Assembly (NCBI GenBank): GCA_900471515.1
Contig: UCFC01000050.1
Coordinates: 1-64,000, forward strand
Length of the DNA: 64,000 bases
Reading direction: 5' to 3'
Origin: Hyphomicrobiales bacterium
GTDB taxonomy: Bacteria > Pseudomonadota > Alphaproteobacteria > Rhizobiales > Rhizobiaceae
The position numbers and the translations under genes are program-made. Of the stretch, positions 7,412 through 15,848 are shown one piece after another. Numbering within the stretch: the first letter of the stretch is position 1; the number at the start of each line of letters is the position of its first letter. The notes under the pieces are model-generated. The model was not told the DNA's origin. It did no database searches and worked only from the letters and a program-made list of their open reading frames with translations.

Positions 7412-7588
7412 ATCTGCAGGCCGACCCGAATTCCTGCTTGCTCGACGCCTTACCCTTCGCACCAAATCAGTTCTGAGAAAACCCGATAAGTTCCGGTTTC
7501 TTCCGCGCGGAAAGGTGGGGACAAATGTGGGAATGACAGGTGACAAATACACCAAGTCATTGGTTTTACAGCGCTTTCAAGAAGGAAA

Positions 7589-7665
7589 TGGCGCACCCGA
7601 AGAGATTCGAACTCCTGACCCCCAGATTCGTAGTCTGGTGCTCTATCCAGCTGAGCTACGGGTGC
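7589..7665 (-). tRNA. tRNA-Arg (anticodon ACG)
   Basis: The minus strand gives a full cloverleaf: acceptor GCACCCG paired with CGGGTGC, discriminator G and an encoded CCA. The D-stem is GCTC/GAGC, the anticodon stem CCAGA/TCTGG encloses loop CTACGAA with anticodon ACG, and the T-arm contains GTTCGAATC. Length is 77 bases. The 3' end faces the AT-rich accessory segment at 4.4-7.5 kb, the side on which tRNA-targeting elements integrate, but no duplicated 3' end and no integrase were seen. Confidence 0.95.
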
Positions 7666-7702
7666 GCTTGCAGAAGCGGCCGTGCCGCTTGCGTGGGCGG
7701 TT

Positions 7703-7730
7703 CTCTAAAGGGTCCTTTCGGACAATGCAA
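7703..7730 (-). promoter_or_regulatory. Probable sigma-70-type promoter of the tRNA-Arg gene
   Basis: On the minus strand TTGCAT (7730-7725) and TTAGAG (7708-7703) are separated by 16 bases and lie about 40 bases upstream of the tRNA 5' end. The fit to consensus is moderate. Confidence 0.4.
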
Positions 7731-7788
7731 GAGCAATCTGAAAAAAATCGCGACTTTGGTGCAGCAAAGCTCCCTTGCGGAAATTGCA

Positions 7789-9309
7789 TCACTTTTCGGC
7801 GTGGGAACGGCTGCGGTAATCTTCCAGCGAAACCGGGCGATCGGGAATTTCGATGCGGAACTGGGTGCCGACCGACGGCTTTTCCACAAGCGCGATCGTG
7901 CCGCCATGCGCCAGCACCAGCTCGCGGGCGATGGTGAGGCCAAGGCCGGTGCCGCCGGAGCGGGCCGAGCCGCGGAAGGCGGCAAACAGGTTCTGGCGCG
8001 CCTTCAGCGGCATGCCGGGGCCTGTATCGTCTATCGTGATGCTGACCACGCTGCCGACACGCTGGGCTGATACGGTGATGCGCCTGACGATGCCGGCCCC
8101 CTGCTCGCCCGGCGAGGTGAGCGCCTGCAGGGCGTTGCGGCAGAGGTTGTGGATGATCCGGAACAGCTGTTCGCCGTCGGCATCGACTTCCAGCTCCGGC
8201 GCCATCTGCTCGACGAATTCGACGCCGGTCTGCGGGTCGATGGCGAGGATATCCTTCACCTCCTGGATCAGCTCATAGAGGCGGATGCGGCGGCGGCGCG
8301 GCGGCGATTCGGTTGCCTTGCCGTAGGAGAGGACTTCGGTCGTATAGCCCACGGCGCGGTCGATGGTGCGCAGGAGCTTCGGCGCGAAGCTCTTGACCAT
8401 GGGATCGTCGACATCGACGAGGCGGTCGGACATCAGCTGGGCGGAGGCCAGGATATTGCGCATGTCGTGGTTGATCTTGGAGACCGCGAGGCCGAGAGCC
8501 GCAAGGTTCTTTTGCTGCTTCAGCGTCTTCTGCAGCTCCAGCTGCATGGAGGTGAGATTGCGGCCGGCAACGGCCAGTTCGTCGCGGCCGCCATCGCCGA
8601 CATAGACGTTCAGCGGGTTTTCCGGATCGGAGGCAAACTGCTGCATGCTGCCCGTCAGCCTGCGGATCGGGCGGATGAGAATGCGGTTGATGGAGAAGAA
8701 GATCAGCGTCGCGGTAAAGAGCGAGATCAGCACCGACAGAAGCAGCACGTTGCGGGCATAGACGAACATCGCCTTGCGCAGGGGCCGGTCCTTCATCACC
8801 ACCTCGACGCCGGTCCTGGTCTCGCCCACCGCCCCATAGACGCGGATCATGCGGTTGCCGCCGAAGATCATCGTGTCCAGCGCATCGCGCATCGCCGTCA
8901 GCGGCGGGATATTGCCGAGATCGTAGGAATCGTCGACCGAGGTCGGCATTTCACTCATGGCAAGCAGGCGGGAGGTGCCGTCCTTGCGCAGCACGATCGC
9001 CTTGGTGCCGGTTGCCTCCAGCGTCTCCTTCTGCAGGGCGCGCGGCAGTTCCACCGGCTGCAGGCCATCGATGACGATTGCGGCAGCCGCGGCCGTATTC
9101 AGCCGGTCTTCGAGCCAGCGCACGCGCATGCTGGCGATCGAGGGGAAGAAGATCAGGATTTCCGCCAGCATGATGAAGAAGACGGTGAGCCAGAGCAGCT
9201 TGCCGGACAGGCGGCTGAACATGCCGGCACGCGGATAAGAAGCCCTGGCAGCCTCACCGGCCGCGATATTTTCCGCTTTGGAAGTCTCGCCCTGGTCTTG
9301 AACCGGCAT
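7789..9309 (-). CDS. Sensor histidine kinase (HAMP, HisKA, HATPase)
   Basis: With the Met at 9307-9309 as start, the protein is 506 residues; an upstream in-frame Met would add 34 residues of non-membrane sequence and is less likely. Order: membrane helix (about 37-57), periplasmic sensor region, second membrane helix (about 186-206), HAMP region (RPIRRLTGSMQQF), dimerisation helix with phospho-acceptor His281 (KINHDMRNIL), then an ATPase domain with N box (HNLCRNALQAL), DTGPGMP and GGTGLGL. No response regulator gene is adjacent, so it is an orphan here and its signal is unknown. Confidence 0.92.
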   Translation of the reverse strand: MPVQDQGETSKAENIAAGEAARASYPRAGMFSRLSGKLLWLTVFFIMLAEILIFFPSIASMRVRWLEDRLNTAAAAAIVIDGLQPVELPRALQKETLEATGTKAIVLRKDGTSRLLAMSEMPTSVDDSYDLGNIPPLTAMRDALDTMIFGGNRMIRVYGAVGETRTGVEVVMKDRPLRKAMFVYARNVLLLSVLISLFTATLIFFSINRILIRPIRRLTGSMQQFASDPENPLNVYVGDGGRDELAVAGRNLTSMQLELQKTLKQQKNLAALGLAVSKINHDMRNILASAQLMSDRLVDVDDPMVKSFAPKLLRTIDRAVGYTTEVLSYGKATESPPRRRRIRLYELIQEVKDILAIDPQTGVEFVEQMAPELEVDADGEQLFRIIHNLCRNALQALTSPGEQGAGIVRRITVSAQRVGSVVSITIDDTGPGMPLKARQNLFAAFRGSARSGGTGLGLTIARELVLAHGGTIALVEKPSVGTQFRIEIPDRPVSLEDYRSRSHAEK

Positions 9310-9413
9310 CTCGTCTTGTCCGTGCGGCGAAAGGCCGCCATCAGAATAAGCTCTTATATTAGACCACAATGCCCCGCTTTCAAATCTTTGCGAGGAGCGG
9401 CAAGTCGTCACAA

Positions 9414-9441
9414 ACGAAAACGCCGCCCGCAGGCGGCGTTC
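9414..9441 (-). terminator. Intrinsic terminator of the chemoreceptor gene
   Basis: On the minus strand the stem AACGCCGCC/GGCGGCGTT is followed by TTTTCGTTTG, starting about 20 bases after the stop at 9463. Confidence 0.75.
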
Positions 9442-9462
9442 CGGATGCGTTCATGACGGCTG

Positions 9463-11454
9463 TCAGAATTCTTCCCAGCTCTGCTCCGCAACTGCGGCAT
9501 TGCCGCCGAAGGCGCGGGCGACGCGGCCGATCGCGCGGCGCGCCGGAGAGGCGACCGGCTGGTGATGCTGCTGGCGGGCAACGGCAACGGGCGCCTCGTT
9601 GGAAAGCTTGAAGCGGGCGATGAGGCGCACGAGGCCATCGGCTTCGGCCGAGAGCTTGTGGGTGGCAGCCGAGGTTTCTTCGACCATCGCTGCGTTCTGC
9701 TGGGTCACCTGGTCCATCTGGTTGACGGCGGTGTTGACTTCCTTGAGGCCGGTCGACTGTTCCTTTGCGGCCGTCGCGATCGAATGGATGTGGTCGTTGA
9801 TGGCGATGACCCGCGTCTCGATCTCGGCAAGCGCCTCGCCCGTCGCCTGCACCAGCTTGACGCCGACCTGCACTTCATCGCCGGACTTGGTGATCAGCGC
9901 CTTGATGTCCTTGGCGGCGGTCGCCGAGCGCTGGGCAAGCTCGCGCACTTCCTGGGCGACGACGGCAAAGCCCTTGCCGGCCTCGCCGGCGCGGGCCGCC
10001 TCGACGCCGGCGTTCAGCGCCAGAAGGTTGGTCTGGAAGGCGATTTCGTCGATGACGTTGATGATCTGGCTGATTTCGCGCGAGGCCTGCTCGATGCGGC
10101 CCATGGCATCGACGGCGTTGCGGACCACGACGCCGGAGCGGCCGGCATTTTCCTTCGCCTCGGAAACCATGACGGTCGCTTCCTGGGCGCGTTCGGTCGA
10201 ATTGTGGACGACGGCCGTGATCTCGTCGAGCGCGGCGGAGGTCTGCTCGAGTGCGGCGGCCTGCTGTTCCGTGCGCTTGGAGAGATCGTCGCTGGCGTTG
10301 CGCAGTTCGTTGGTATTGCCGTTGATCGCTTCGGTCGTCTCGCGCACTTCGCGCATGGTCGTCTGCAGCGTCACGAAAGTGCTGTTGACGTTTTTCTGCA
10401 GTTCGGCGAAGGCGCCCTGGAACTCACCGCGCATGGTCTGCGTCAGGTCGCCCTCGGCAAGGCTTGCGATGACGCGGCGGGTTTCATCGACGCCGGCATC
10501 GACGCTCGAAAGAAGCGTGTTGATGTTGCCGGCGAACTGATTGAGGCTTTCGTCCTCATAATCCTTGTTGATGCGATGGCTGAAATCGCCGGCGGCAGCG
10601 GCGGCGACGACGACGGACATGCTGGACTGCAGGTCGTCGCTCTTGGCGCGCATCGCCGCTTCCTGGGCGTTCATGCGCTGGATGGCGAGGCCGTTCTCCT
10701 TGAAGACGGCAACGGCGGCGGCCATTTCGCCGATTTCGTCCTTGCGGCCGGCATAGGGAACCTCGACCTGGAAATTGCCGTCCGCGACTTCCTTGATGGC
10801 GTGCGTCACCTTCTTGATCGGCCGGCTGAGATGGGCGGTGCCGATATAGAAGCCCATGCCGACGCCGGCTGCGATGCCGATGCCGGTGATGCTGAGCACC
10901 AGCATCAGGATCCAGCTGCGGAAATCCTCGATCTCGTCGTTGACCGCCGTCAGTTCGGCCTTGTCGGTGGTGACGATGGCGTCGATCTCGGCCTGGAAGG
11001 CCTTGCGGTTGGCGCGGTTGGCGTCGTTGTTGCCCTGTTCGTTGGCGGCCTGGGGACCGACCTGCGTGCCGAGGCGGGCCGTCTCGGTGCGGAAGGTGCG
11101 GAACTCCTTGGCGCGGTCCACGAGCTTGACGAAGGACGCCTTCTGGCTGTCGGGAACCAGCGGCGCCCAGCCGGCGATGACCTTGTCGATCTCGTCCAGA
11201 TCGGCCATCAGGCCCTTGGCGAAGGCCGGCGTATCCTCGATCGTCTTTGCCGCATAGATGCCGCGCGATTCCATGACGACGGCCGTGACGAAGCGGTTGA
11301 GGCGCTCGCCGGCATAGGCGCGGGCGGCGGCATGTTCGTATGCCGTCAGGTTCTCATTGTATTCGCGCATCGCAGAGAGCGCGGTGGCGCCGATCAGAAG
11401 CGCGACGCCGCCCATGACGGAAACCAGAAGATTGATCTTGCCGCGAATTTTCAA
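9463..11454 (-). CDS. Methyl-accepting chemotaxis protein with C-terminal WEEF tail
   Basis: This 663-residue transmembrane chemoreceptor has a first membrane helix at about residues 8-28. A roughly 155-residue periplasmic helical domain (four-helix-bundle type by appearance) follows, then a second helix (about 184-206) and HAMP-like segments. The classic cytoplasmic signalling hairpin reads EIAFQTNLLALNAGVEAARA. It signals to CheA/CheW and controls flagellar motion. The protein ends SWEEF, matching the xWxxF pentapeptide that tethers CheR/CheB adaptation enzymes. The ligand is unknown. It stands alone, with a terminator behind it. Confidence 0.93.
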   Translation of the reverse strand: MKIRGKINLLVSVMGGVALLIGATALSAMREYNENLTAYEHAAARAYAGERLNRFVTAVVMESRGIYAAKTIEDTPAFAKGLMADLDEIDKVIAGWAPLVPDSQKASFVKLVDRAKEFRTFRTETARLGTQVGPQAANEQGNNDANRANRKAFQAEIDAIVTTDKAELTAVNDEIEDFRSWILMLVLSITGIGIAAGVGMGFYIGTAHLSRPIKKVTHAIKEVADGNFQVEVPYAGRKDEIGEMAAAVAVFKENGLAIQRMNAQEAAMRAKSDDLQSSMSVVVAAAAAGDFSHRINKDYEDESLNQFAGNINTLLSSVDAGVDETRRVIASLAEGDLTQTMRGEFQGAFAELQKNVNSTFVTLQTTMREVRETTEAINGNTNELRNASDDLSKRTEQQAAALEQTSAALDEITAVVHNSTERAQEATVMVSEAKENAGRSGVVVRNAVDAMGRIEQASREISQIINVIDEIAFQTNLLALNAGVEAARAGEAGKGFAVVAQEVRELAQRSATAAKDIKALITKSGDEVQVGVKLVQATGEALAEIETRVIAINDHIHSIATAAKEQSTGLKEVNTAVNQMDQVTQQNAAMVEETSAATHKLSAEADGLVRLIARFKLSNEAPVAVARQQHHQPVASPARRAIGRVARAFGGNAAVAEQSWEEF

Positions 11455-11766
11455 CGCACGCTCCCTCGCTTTGCACGGGGCCGGAAAGCAAATTCCCAGC
11501 CGACAGGCAGAAGATCGAGTAAATTCGTTAATGTTGTATTTCGAATATTAACAATAGCGACTACAAAAAATTACCCATATTTACTGTAGCCGCCGACCCT
11601 TTTCGCCAGTGACCGAGCATCTTCAAGGAATAAAAGTTGCGGCTGAAAGCTTTTGCGAACCGCGGGGCGAACTATACAACCAGATAGGGAGAAGGTGCAT
11701 TCGTTAACACCGGAGTGCGAAATCTTGCCCTCCGCCGCTGCGAATCATCGAATCTGGCTACGTTAA

Positions 11767-11795
11767 TTGACTTTGGAAAGCTTCATCCGTATAAG
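11767..11795 (+). promoter_or_regulatory. Probable sigma-70-type promoter of rpmH-rnpA-yidC
   Basis: TTGACT (11767-11772) and TATAAG (11790-11795) are separated by exactly 17 bases, a strong match to the housekeeping consensus, and point at rpmH with a leader of about 105 bases. The remainder of the 452-base gap (11455-11906) is AT-rich upstream of this site and shows no gene I can support. Confidence 0.7.
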
Positions 11796-11817
11796 CCGCC
11801 GCACGTCCGGTCATTCA

Positions 11818-11870
11818 AGGTCTTTTGCGACCTCGCCCGTTCGAAAAACAACGCTCCTTGCATCATGCAA
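11818..11870 (+). promoter_or_regulatory. Dyads in the rpmH 5' leader
   Basis: Within the inferred leader are an AGGTC-6-GACCT stem (11818-11833) and the perfect 13-base palindrome TTGCA-TCA-TGCAA (11858-11870). They could be RNA structure or a protein-binding site for ribosomal-protein control. The second shares TTGCA...TGCAA arms with the dyad at 2764-2778. Confidence 0.3.
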
Positions 11871-11906
11871 ACTCAAGAAGGGCCGCACTCCGCGGTGTTT
11901 AAATAA

Positions 11907-12041
11907 ATGAAGCGTACCTATCAGCCCTCGAAGCTTGTCCGCAAGCGCCGCCACGGTTTCCGTGCGCGTATGGCCACCAAGGGCGGCCGTAAGGTCATCG
12001 TTGCCCGCCGCGCACGCGGCCGCAAGCGTCTTTCGGCCTAA
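11907..12041 (+). CDS. rpmH: 50S ribosomal protein L34
   Basis: The 44-residue, strongly basic protein begins MKRTYQPSKLVRKRRHGF and ends ARGRKRLSA, the unmistakable L34 sequence. It is a component of the large ribosomal subunit. It is followed after 22 bases by rnpA, the order conserved across bacteria. Confidence 0.99.
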   Translation: MKRTYQPSKLVRKRRHGFRARMATKGGRKVIVARRARGRKRLSA

Positions 12042-12063
12042 GGCCGGAATTGCCCGATAGAAT

Positions 12064-12465
12064 ATGACGGGCGGCTTGAAGACCAAAGAAGACAAAAAGA
12101 TTGTCGGGCGGCTGAAGAGCCGCCCGCAATTTCTTGCAGTCCGCGAAGGCGAAAAGCGCCGCGGCCCCCTCTTCCTTCTCGAGGTCCTGAACCGCAGGCA
12201 AGAGGACAGCGAAGCCCGGGTCGGCTTCACCGTTACCAAAAAACATGGCAACTCGGTCGAAAGAAACCGCATGCGGCGGCGCCTGAAAGAGGCGGTGCGG
12301 CTTCATGCAGGGTTTGCAATGCAGCCCGGACACGACTATGTGGTTGTCGCCCGCAGGGACGTATTGACGGCGTCCTTCGAAGAACTGGCCGCGGAACTGA
12401 AAGCCCGCGTGGAAACCAGGCCGAAACACCGGCGCCCGAAAGACGAGCGCCCCAGGAACGTATGA
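12064..12465 (+). CDS. rnpA: Ribonuclease P protein component
   Basis: This 133-residue basic protein is the C5 subunit of RNase P, which helps the RNA subunit remove 5' leaders from precursor tRNAs. The RNR signature is present as SVERNRMRRRLKEAVR, with the preceding VGFTVTKKHGN strand. The C-terminal tail (KHRRPKDERPRNV) is a charged extension. Its stop overlaps the ATG of yidC, giving translational coupling. The start is an ATG with a weak ribosome-binding site, and rnpA probably depends on the rpmH promoter. Confidence 0.96.
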   Translation: MTGGLKTKEDKKIVGRLKSRPQFLAVREGEKRRGPLFLLEVLNRRQEDSEARVGFTVTKKHGNSVERNRMRRRLKEAVRLHAGFAMQPGHDYVVVARRDVLTASFEELAAELKARVETRPKHRRPKDERPRNV

Positions 12466-14255
12466 TGGAAAACAACCGCAATTACTTCATTGCGATCGCT
12501 CTCTCGGTGCTGATCGTCCTTGGCTGGCAGTTCCTCTACATGAACCCGCGCATCGAGGCCCAGCGCAAGGCTCAGGAAGCCCAGAAGGCACAGCAGCAGA
12601 CCGAGCAGACGCAGCAGCCGGCAGCCGGCAGCCAGGGCGCCCAGACGAGCGGTGCTGCCCCGACAGGTCAGGCCGCGGCGACCGCCACTCTCGAAGAAGC
12701 ACTTGCGAAGACGCCGCGCGTTGCCATCGACACGGCCGCGCTTTCCGGCTCCATCAACCTTGCCGGCGCCCGCCTCGACGACCTGAAGCTCAAGGCCTAT
12801 CACGAGACCGTCGACGACTCGAGCCCGATCATCACACTCTTCTCGCCGGCTGAGACCAAGGACGGCTATTTTACCGAGCTCGGTTACATCGGCAGCGACA
12901 CGACCGGCGCCGTTCCCGGCCCGTCCACCGTCTGGACCGCCCCGGAAGGCGCAAAGCTCACCGAAAAGACCCCTGTCACCCTGACCTATACCAACGACAA
13001 GGGCATCACCTTCGCCCGCACGATCTCCGTCGACGAACACTACATGTTCACGGTCACGGATAAGATCGAGAATGCCGGCCAGGCGCCTGTCTCGCTCTCC
13101 TCCTACGGCCGCGTGACGCGTTACAACAAGCCGACGACGCCCTCCGTCTACGTTCTGCATGAAGGTTTCATCGGCGTGATCGGCGACGACGGCCTGATCG
13201 AAAGCAAATATACCGCCGTCGAGAAGGAAGCAGTCACTCCGGCGAAGTCCACCGGCGGCTGGCTCGGCATTACCGACAAATACTGGGCGGCGACGATCAT
13301 CCCGCCGCAGCAGGCCGCCTATGAGGCACGTTTCTCGCACTTTACCGACGGTCAGCCGCGCTACCAGGCCGACTATAAGAACGACGCATTCACGGTGGCG
13401 CCCGGCCAGTCCGTCGAAGTGAAGAACATGGTGTTTGCCGGCGCCAAGGAAGTTCCCGTCATCGACGGCTACGAGGCGAGCTACAACATTCCGCGCTTCG
13501 ACCGCCTGATCGACTGGGGCTGGTTCTATTTCATCACCAAGCCGATGTTCAAGCTGATGGACTTCTTCTTCCGCTACTTCGGCAATTTCGGCGTGGCGAT
13601 CCTGTGCACGACCATCGTCGTCAAGGCGCTGTTCTTCCCGCTCGCCAGCAAGCAGTACGCTTCGATGGCGAACATGAAGCGCGTGCAGCCGAAGATGGAA
13701 GAGCTGAAGGCCAAGTTCGGCGACGACCGCATGGGGCTGCAGCAGGCGATGATGCAGCTCTACAAGGAAGAGAAGATCAACCCGATCGCCGGCTGCTGGC
13801 CGGTGGCGCTGCAGATCCCGATCTTCTTCTCGCTCTACAAGGTGATCTACATCACCATCGAGATGCGCCACGCCCCCTTCTTCGGCTGGATCAAGGACCT
13901 TTCCGCCCCCGATCCGACGACGATCGTCAACCTGTTCGGCCTGCTGCCCTTCGAGGCGCCGACCCTGCTGCATCTCGGCGTCTGGCCGCTGATCATGGGC
14001 ATCACCATGTTCGTGCAGATGCGCATGAACCCGACCCCGCCCGACCCGACGCAGGCGATGATCTTCAACTGGATGCCGCTGGTCTTCACCTTCATGCTGG
14101 CAAGCTTCCCGGCCGGCCTCGTGATCTACTGGGCCTGGAACAACACGCTGTCGGTGATCCAGCAATCGGTGATCATGAAGCGCCACGGCGTGAAGATCGA
14201 GCTCTTCGACAATCTGAAGGGCCTGTTCAAACGAAAACCGGCGCCATCGAAATAG
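12462..14255 (+). CDS. yidC: Membrane protein insertase YidC
   Basis: The 597-residue insertase catalyses Sec-dependent and Sec-independent insertion of inner-membrane proteins. It has the Gram-negative layout: an N-terminal membrane helix (NYFIAIALSVLIVLGWQF), a Gln/Ala-rich linker, a large periplasmic beta domain (about 90-340), and the conserved five-helix core beginning near DWGWFYFITKPMF. The core includes MKRVQPKMEELK in its cytoplasmic hairpin and NPIAGCWPVALQIPIFFSLY. It overlaps rnpA and ends at a strong terminator. A second Met directly follows the first and either may be used. Confidence 0.98.
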   Translation: MMENNRNYFIAIALSVLIVLGWQFLYMNPRIEAQRKAQEAQKAQQQTEQTQQPAAGSQGAQTSGAAPTGQAAATATLEEALAKTPRVAIDTAALSGSINLAGARLDDLKLKAYHETVDDSSPIITLFSPAETKDGYFTELGYIGSDTTGAVPGPSTVWTAPEGAKLTEKTPVTLTYTNDKGITFARTISVDEHYMFTVTDKIENAGQAPVSLSSYGRVTRYNKPTTPSVYVLHEGFIGVIGDDGLIESKYTAVEKEAVTPAKSTGGWLGITDKYWAATIIPPQQAAYEARFSHFTDGQPRYQADYKNDAFTVAPGQSVEVKNMVFAGAKEVPVIDGYEASYNIPRFDRLIDWGWFYFITKPMFKLMDFFFRYFGNFGVAILCTTIVVKALFFPLASKQYASMANMKRVQPKMEELKAKFGDDRMGLQQAMMQLYKEEKINPIAGCWPVALQIPIFFSLYKVIYITIEMRHAPFFGWIKDLSAPDPTTIVNLFGLLPFEAPTLLHLGVWPLIMGITMFVQMRMNPTPPDPTQAMIFNWMPLVFTFMLASFPAGLVIYWAWNNTLSVIQQSVIMKRHGVKIELFDNLKGLFKRKPAPSK

Positions 14256-14256
14256 T

Positions 14257-14287
14257 CGAAAAGCCCTGCTTCGGCGGGGCTTTTTGT
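14257..14287 (+). terminator. Intrinsic terminator after yidC
   Basis: A stem AAAAGCCCTGC/GCGGGGCTTTT with a TTCG tetraloop is followed by a T-run, two bases after the yidC stop codon. Confidence 0.85.
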
Positions 14288-14384
14288 TTCGGGCCGCGCA
14301 AACGCGCAGGCGCGCGAACCTTGACATTGCAGCCCAAAAACATGAAGCCGGTTTCATCCCGAACCCGGAGATCGCAGAATTCAC

Positions 14385-15038
14385 ATGACTGAAATCGCAA
14401 AGCCGCTCTTCGGCCACCCCTGGATCTTCATCCGCGGCGTGCCTTCCCTGAAGTTCCTTCCGCCGGAAGGGCCGCTGGAAGTGGCGTTCGCCGGCCGCTC
14501 GAATGTCGGCAAATCGTCGCTGATCAACGCGCTGGTCGGTCAGAAGGGCCTGGCGCGCACCTCCAATACGCCCGGACGCACGCAGGAGCTCAACTATTTC
14601 GTTCCGGACGGTTATTCCGGCGAAGGCAGCGACCTGCCGCCGATGGCGCTGGTCGACATGCCGGGCTACGGCTATGCGCAGGCGCCCAAGGAGCAGGTGG
14701 ACAACTGGACGAAGCTCGTCTTCGACTATCTGCGCGGCCGCGCGACGCTGAAGCGCGTCTATGTGCTGATCGACAGCCGTCACGGTATCAAGAAGAACGA
14801 CGAAGAGGTGCTGACGCTGCTCGACAAGGCGGCCGTCTCCTATCAGATCGTGCTGACCAAGACGGACAAGATCAAGGCCCCGGCCGTGCCGAAGCTCGTT
14901 GCCGAAACATTGGAGAAGATCCGCAAGCGGCCGGCCGCCTATCCGGCCGTGCTTTCCACCTCCTCGGAAAAGAACGAGGGACTGGACGACCTGCGGCAGG
15001 CGATTGCCGAAACGGTCGGAATAGCCAACTGGAAATAA
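14385..15038 (+). CDS. engB: Ribosome biogenesis GTP-binding protein EngB (YihA/YsxC)
   Basis: This 217-residue GTPase helps assemble the 50S ribosomal subunit. Visible G motifs are GRSNVGKSS (P-loop), a Thr-containing switch in TSNTPGRTQ, DMPGYGYA (G3) and TKTDK (G4). It follows yidC across a terminator, so it probably has its own promoter in the 129-base gap; a TTGACA sequence occurs there but no clear partner hexamer. In related genomes argB often follows directly; here three minus-strand genes separate them. Confidence 0.96.
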   Translation: MTEIAKPLFGHPWIFIRGVPSLKFLPPEGPLEVAFAGRSNVGKSSLINALVGQKGLARTSNTPGRTQELNYFVPDGYSGEGSDLPPMALVDMPGYGYAQAPKEQVDNWTKLVFDYLRGRATLKRVYVLIDSRHGIKKNDEEVLTLLDKAAVSYQIVLTKTDKIKAPAVPKLVAETLEKIRKRPAAYPAVLSTSSEKNEGLDDLRQAIAETVGIANWK

Positions 15039-15064
15039 GAGAGGCGCCCGCAAGGACGCCTCCC

Positions 15065-15171
15065 AGAGCATTTCCGGCGAACACGGAGCGCCTTCAATGC
15101 TCCGGCTCATTGTTTTCTCCGCAATTCCGGACGCAAAACCGGTTCCCACTTTTGCTGGAATTGCTTTAGAC
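15065..15171. repeat. Palindromic intergenic repeat of rhizobial type
   Basis: The sequence between engB and the fasciclin gene contains nested imperfect palindromes, including GAGCATTTCCGG and GGAGC...GCTCC arms and GCAATTCCGG...CTGGAATTGC arms around a CAAAACCGGTTCCCACTTTTG core. This is the look of the widespread RIME/REP-like elements in Rhizobiaceae intergenic regions. A GAGGCG/CGCCTC stem just before it (15041-15062) may help end engB transcription. Confidence 0.6.
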
Positions 15172-15181
15172 GCTCCCGAAC

Positions 15182-15739
15182 CTACATCCTGGGCAGCAAC
15201 ACCTCGTCGACGACGTGGATGACGCCGTTCGACTGTTTGACGTCGGCAATGGTGACATGGGCAACGCCGCCGTTTTCATCCGTCAGCGTGATCTTGCCCA
15301 TGCTTTCCTTCGCTTTGAGCACGCAGCCGCCGACCGTCTTGATGTCGTGCTCGCCGCCGTCCTCCTTAATCATCCTGGCGACGGTCTTCGACAAGGCGTC
15401 GGCGGCAACGACATGGCAGGTCAGGATCTTGACGAGCTTGTCCTTGTTTTCCGGCTTCAGGAGCGTGTCGACAGTGCCTTTCGGCAGGGCGGCGAAGGCT
15501 TCGTTGGTCGGGGCAAAGACAGTGAACGGCCCCTTGCCTTCCAGCGTGCCGACCAGGCCGGCGGCCTTCACGGCGGCAACCAGCGTGGTATGATCCTTGG
15601 AATTGACGGCATTTTCCACGATGTTCCTGTTCGCATACATCGCGGCACCGCCGACCATCGGGTTCTTTGCCTGAGCGGCGAAAGCGATTGCGGAAAGGGC
15701 GGCGGTGAGCGCGGCTGCGCGCAATGCGGACTTGATCAT
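15182..15739 (-). CDS. Secreted fasciclin (FAS1) domain protein
   Basis: The 185-residue protein has a signal peptide ending AAQA (about residue 24) and one FAS1 domain. Its two conserved boxes are visible: GPFTVFAPTNEAF in the first half and NGVIHVVDEVLLP at the end. FAS1 proteins are exported and linked to adhesion or surface interactions. It lies 109 bases behind an ECF sigma/anti-sigma pair and has its own candidate ECF promoter. Mycobacterial SigK-RskA likewise controls the FAS1 proteins MPT70/MPT83, so it is probably the target of the adjacent sigma factor (inference). Confidence 0.93.
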   Translation of the reverse strand: MIKSALRAAALTAALSAIAFAAQAKNPMVGGAAMYANRNIVENAVNSKDHTTLVAAVKAAGLVGTLEGKGPFTVFAPTNEAFAALPKGTVDTLLKPENKDKLVKILTCHVVAADALSKTVARMIKEDGGEHDIKTVGGCVLKAKESMGKITLTDENGGVAHVTIADVKQSNGVIHVVDEVLLPRM

Positions 15740-15805
15740 GATCTTCTCCTCTGCACCCGGTCGCAGCCGCCGGCTTCATGCCCTGCGCCGCCCGGATATC
15801 AGCAA

Positions 15806-15833
15806 CTACGGAAGAGGTTGCAGAAGAGTTTCA
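15806..15833 (-). promoter_or_regulatory. Candidate ECF-sigma promoter of the fasciclin gene
   Basis: On the minus strand TGAAAC (15833-15828), a 17-base spacer and CGTAG (15810-15806) match the general ECF pattern TGAAAC-N16/17-CGTA, best known from B. subtilis SigW-type promoters. It would start transcription about 60 bases before the fasciclin ATG. Confidence 0.5.
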
Positions 15834-15848
15834 GGAGGATGACCTGTT

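Noticed and set aside
7412..7588. Possible attachment-site duplication of the tRNA-Arg 3' end
   Set aside because: I looked for a repeat of the tRNA end through the accessory segment and found none by eye, and there is no integrase gene.
11715..11906. 63-codon ORF upstream of rpmH
   Set aside because: It covers the rpmH promoter and leader and has no ribosome-binding site or recognisable protein features.
12336..15149. 937-codon open frame antisense to yidC and engB
   Set aside because: It is a shadow of GC-rich coding sequence: low-complexity His/Arg/Asp/Gly composition, no domain, and it covers several unmistakable genes on the other strand.
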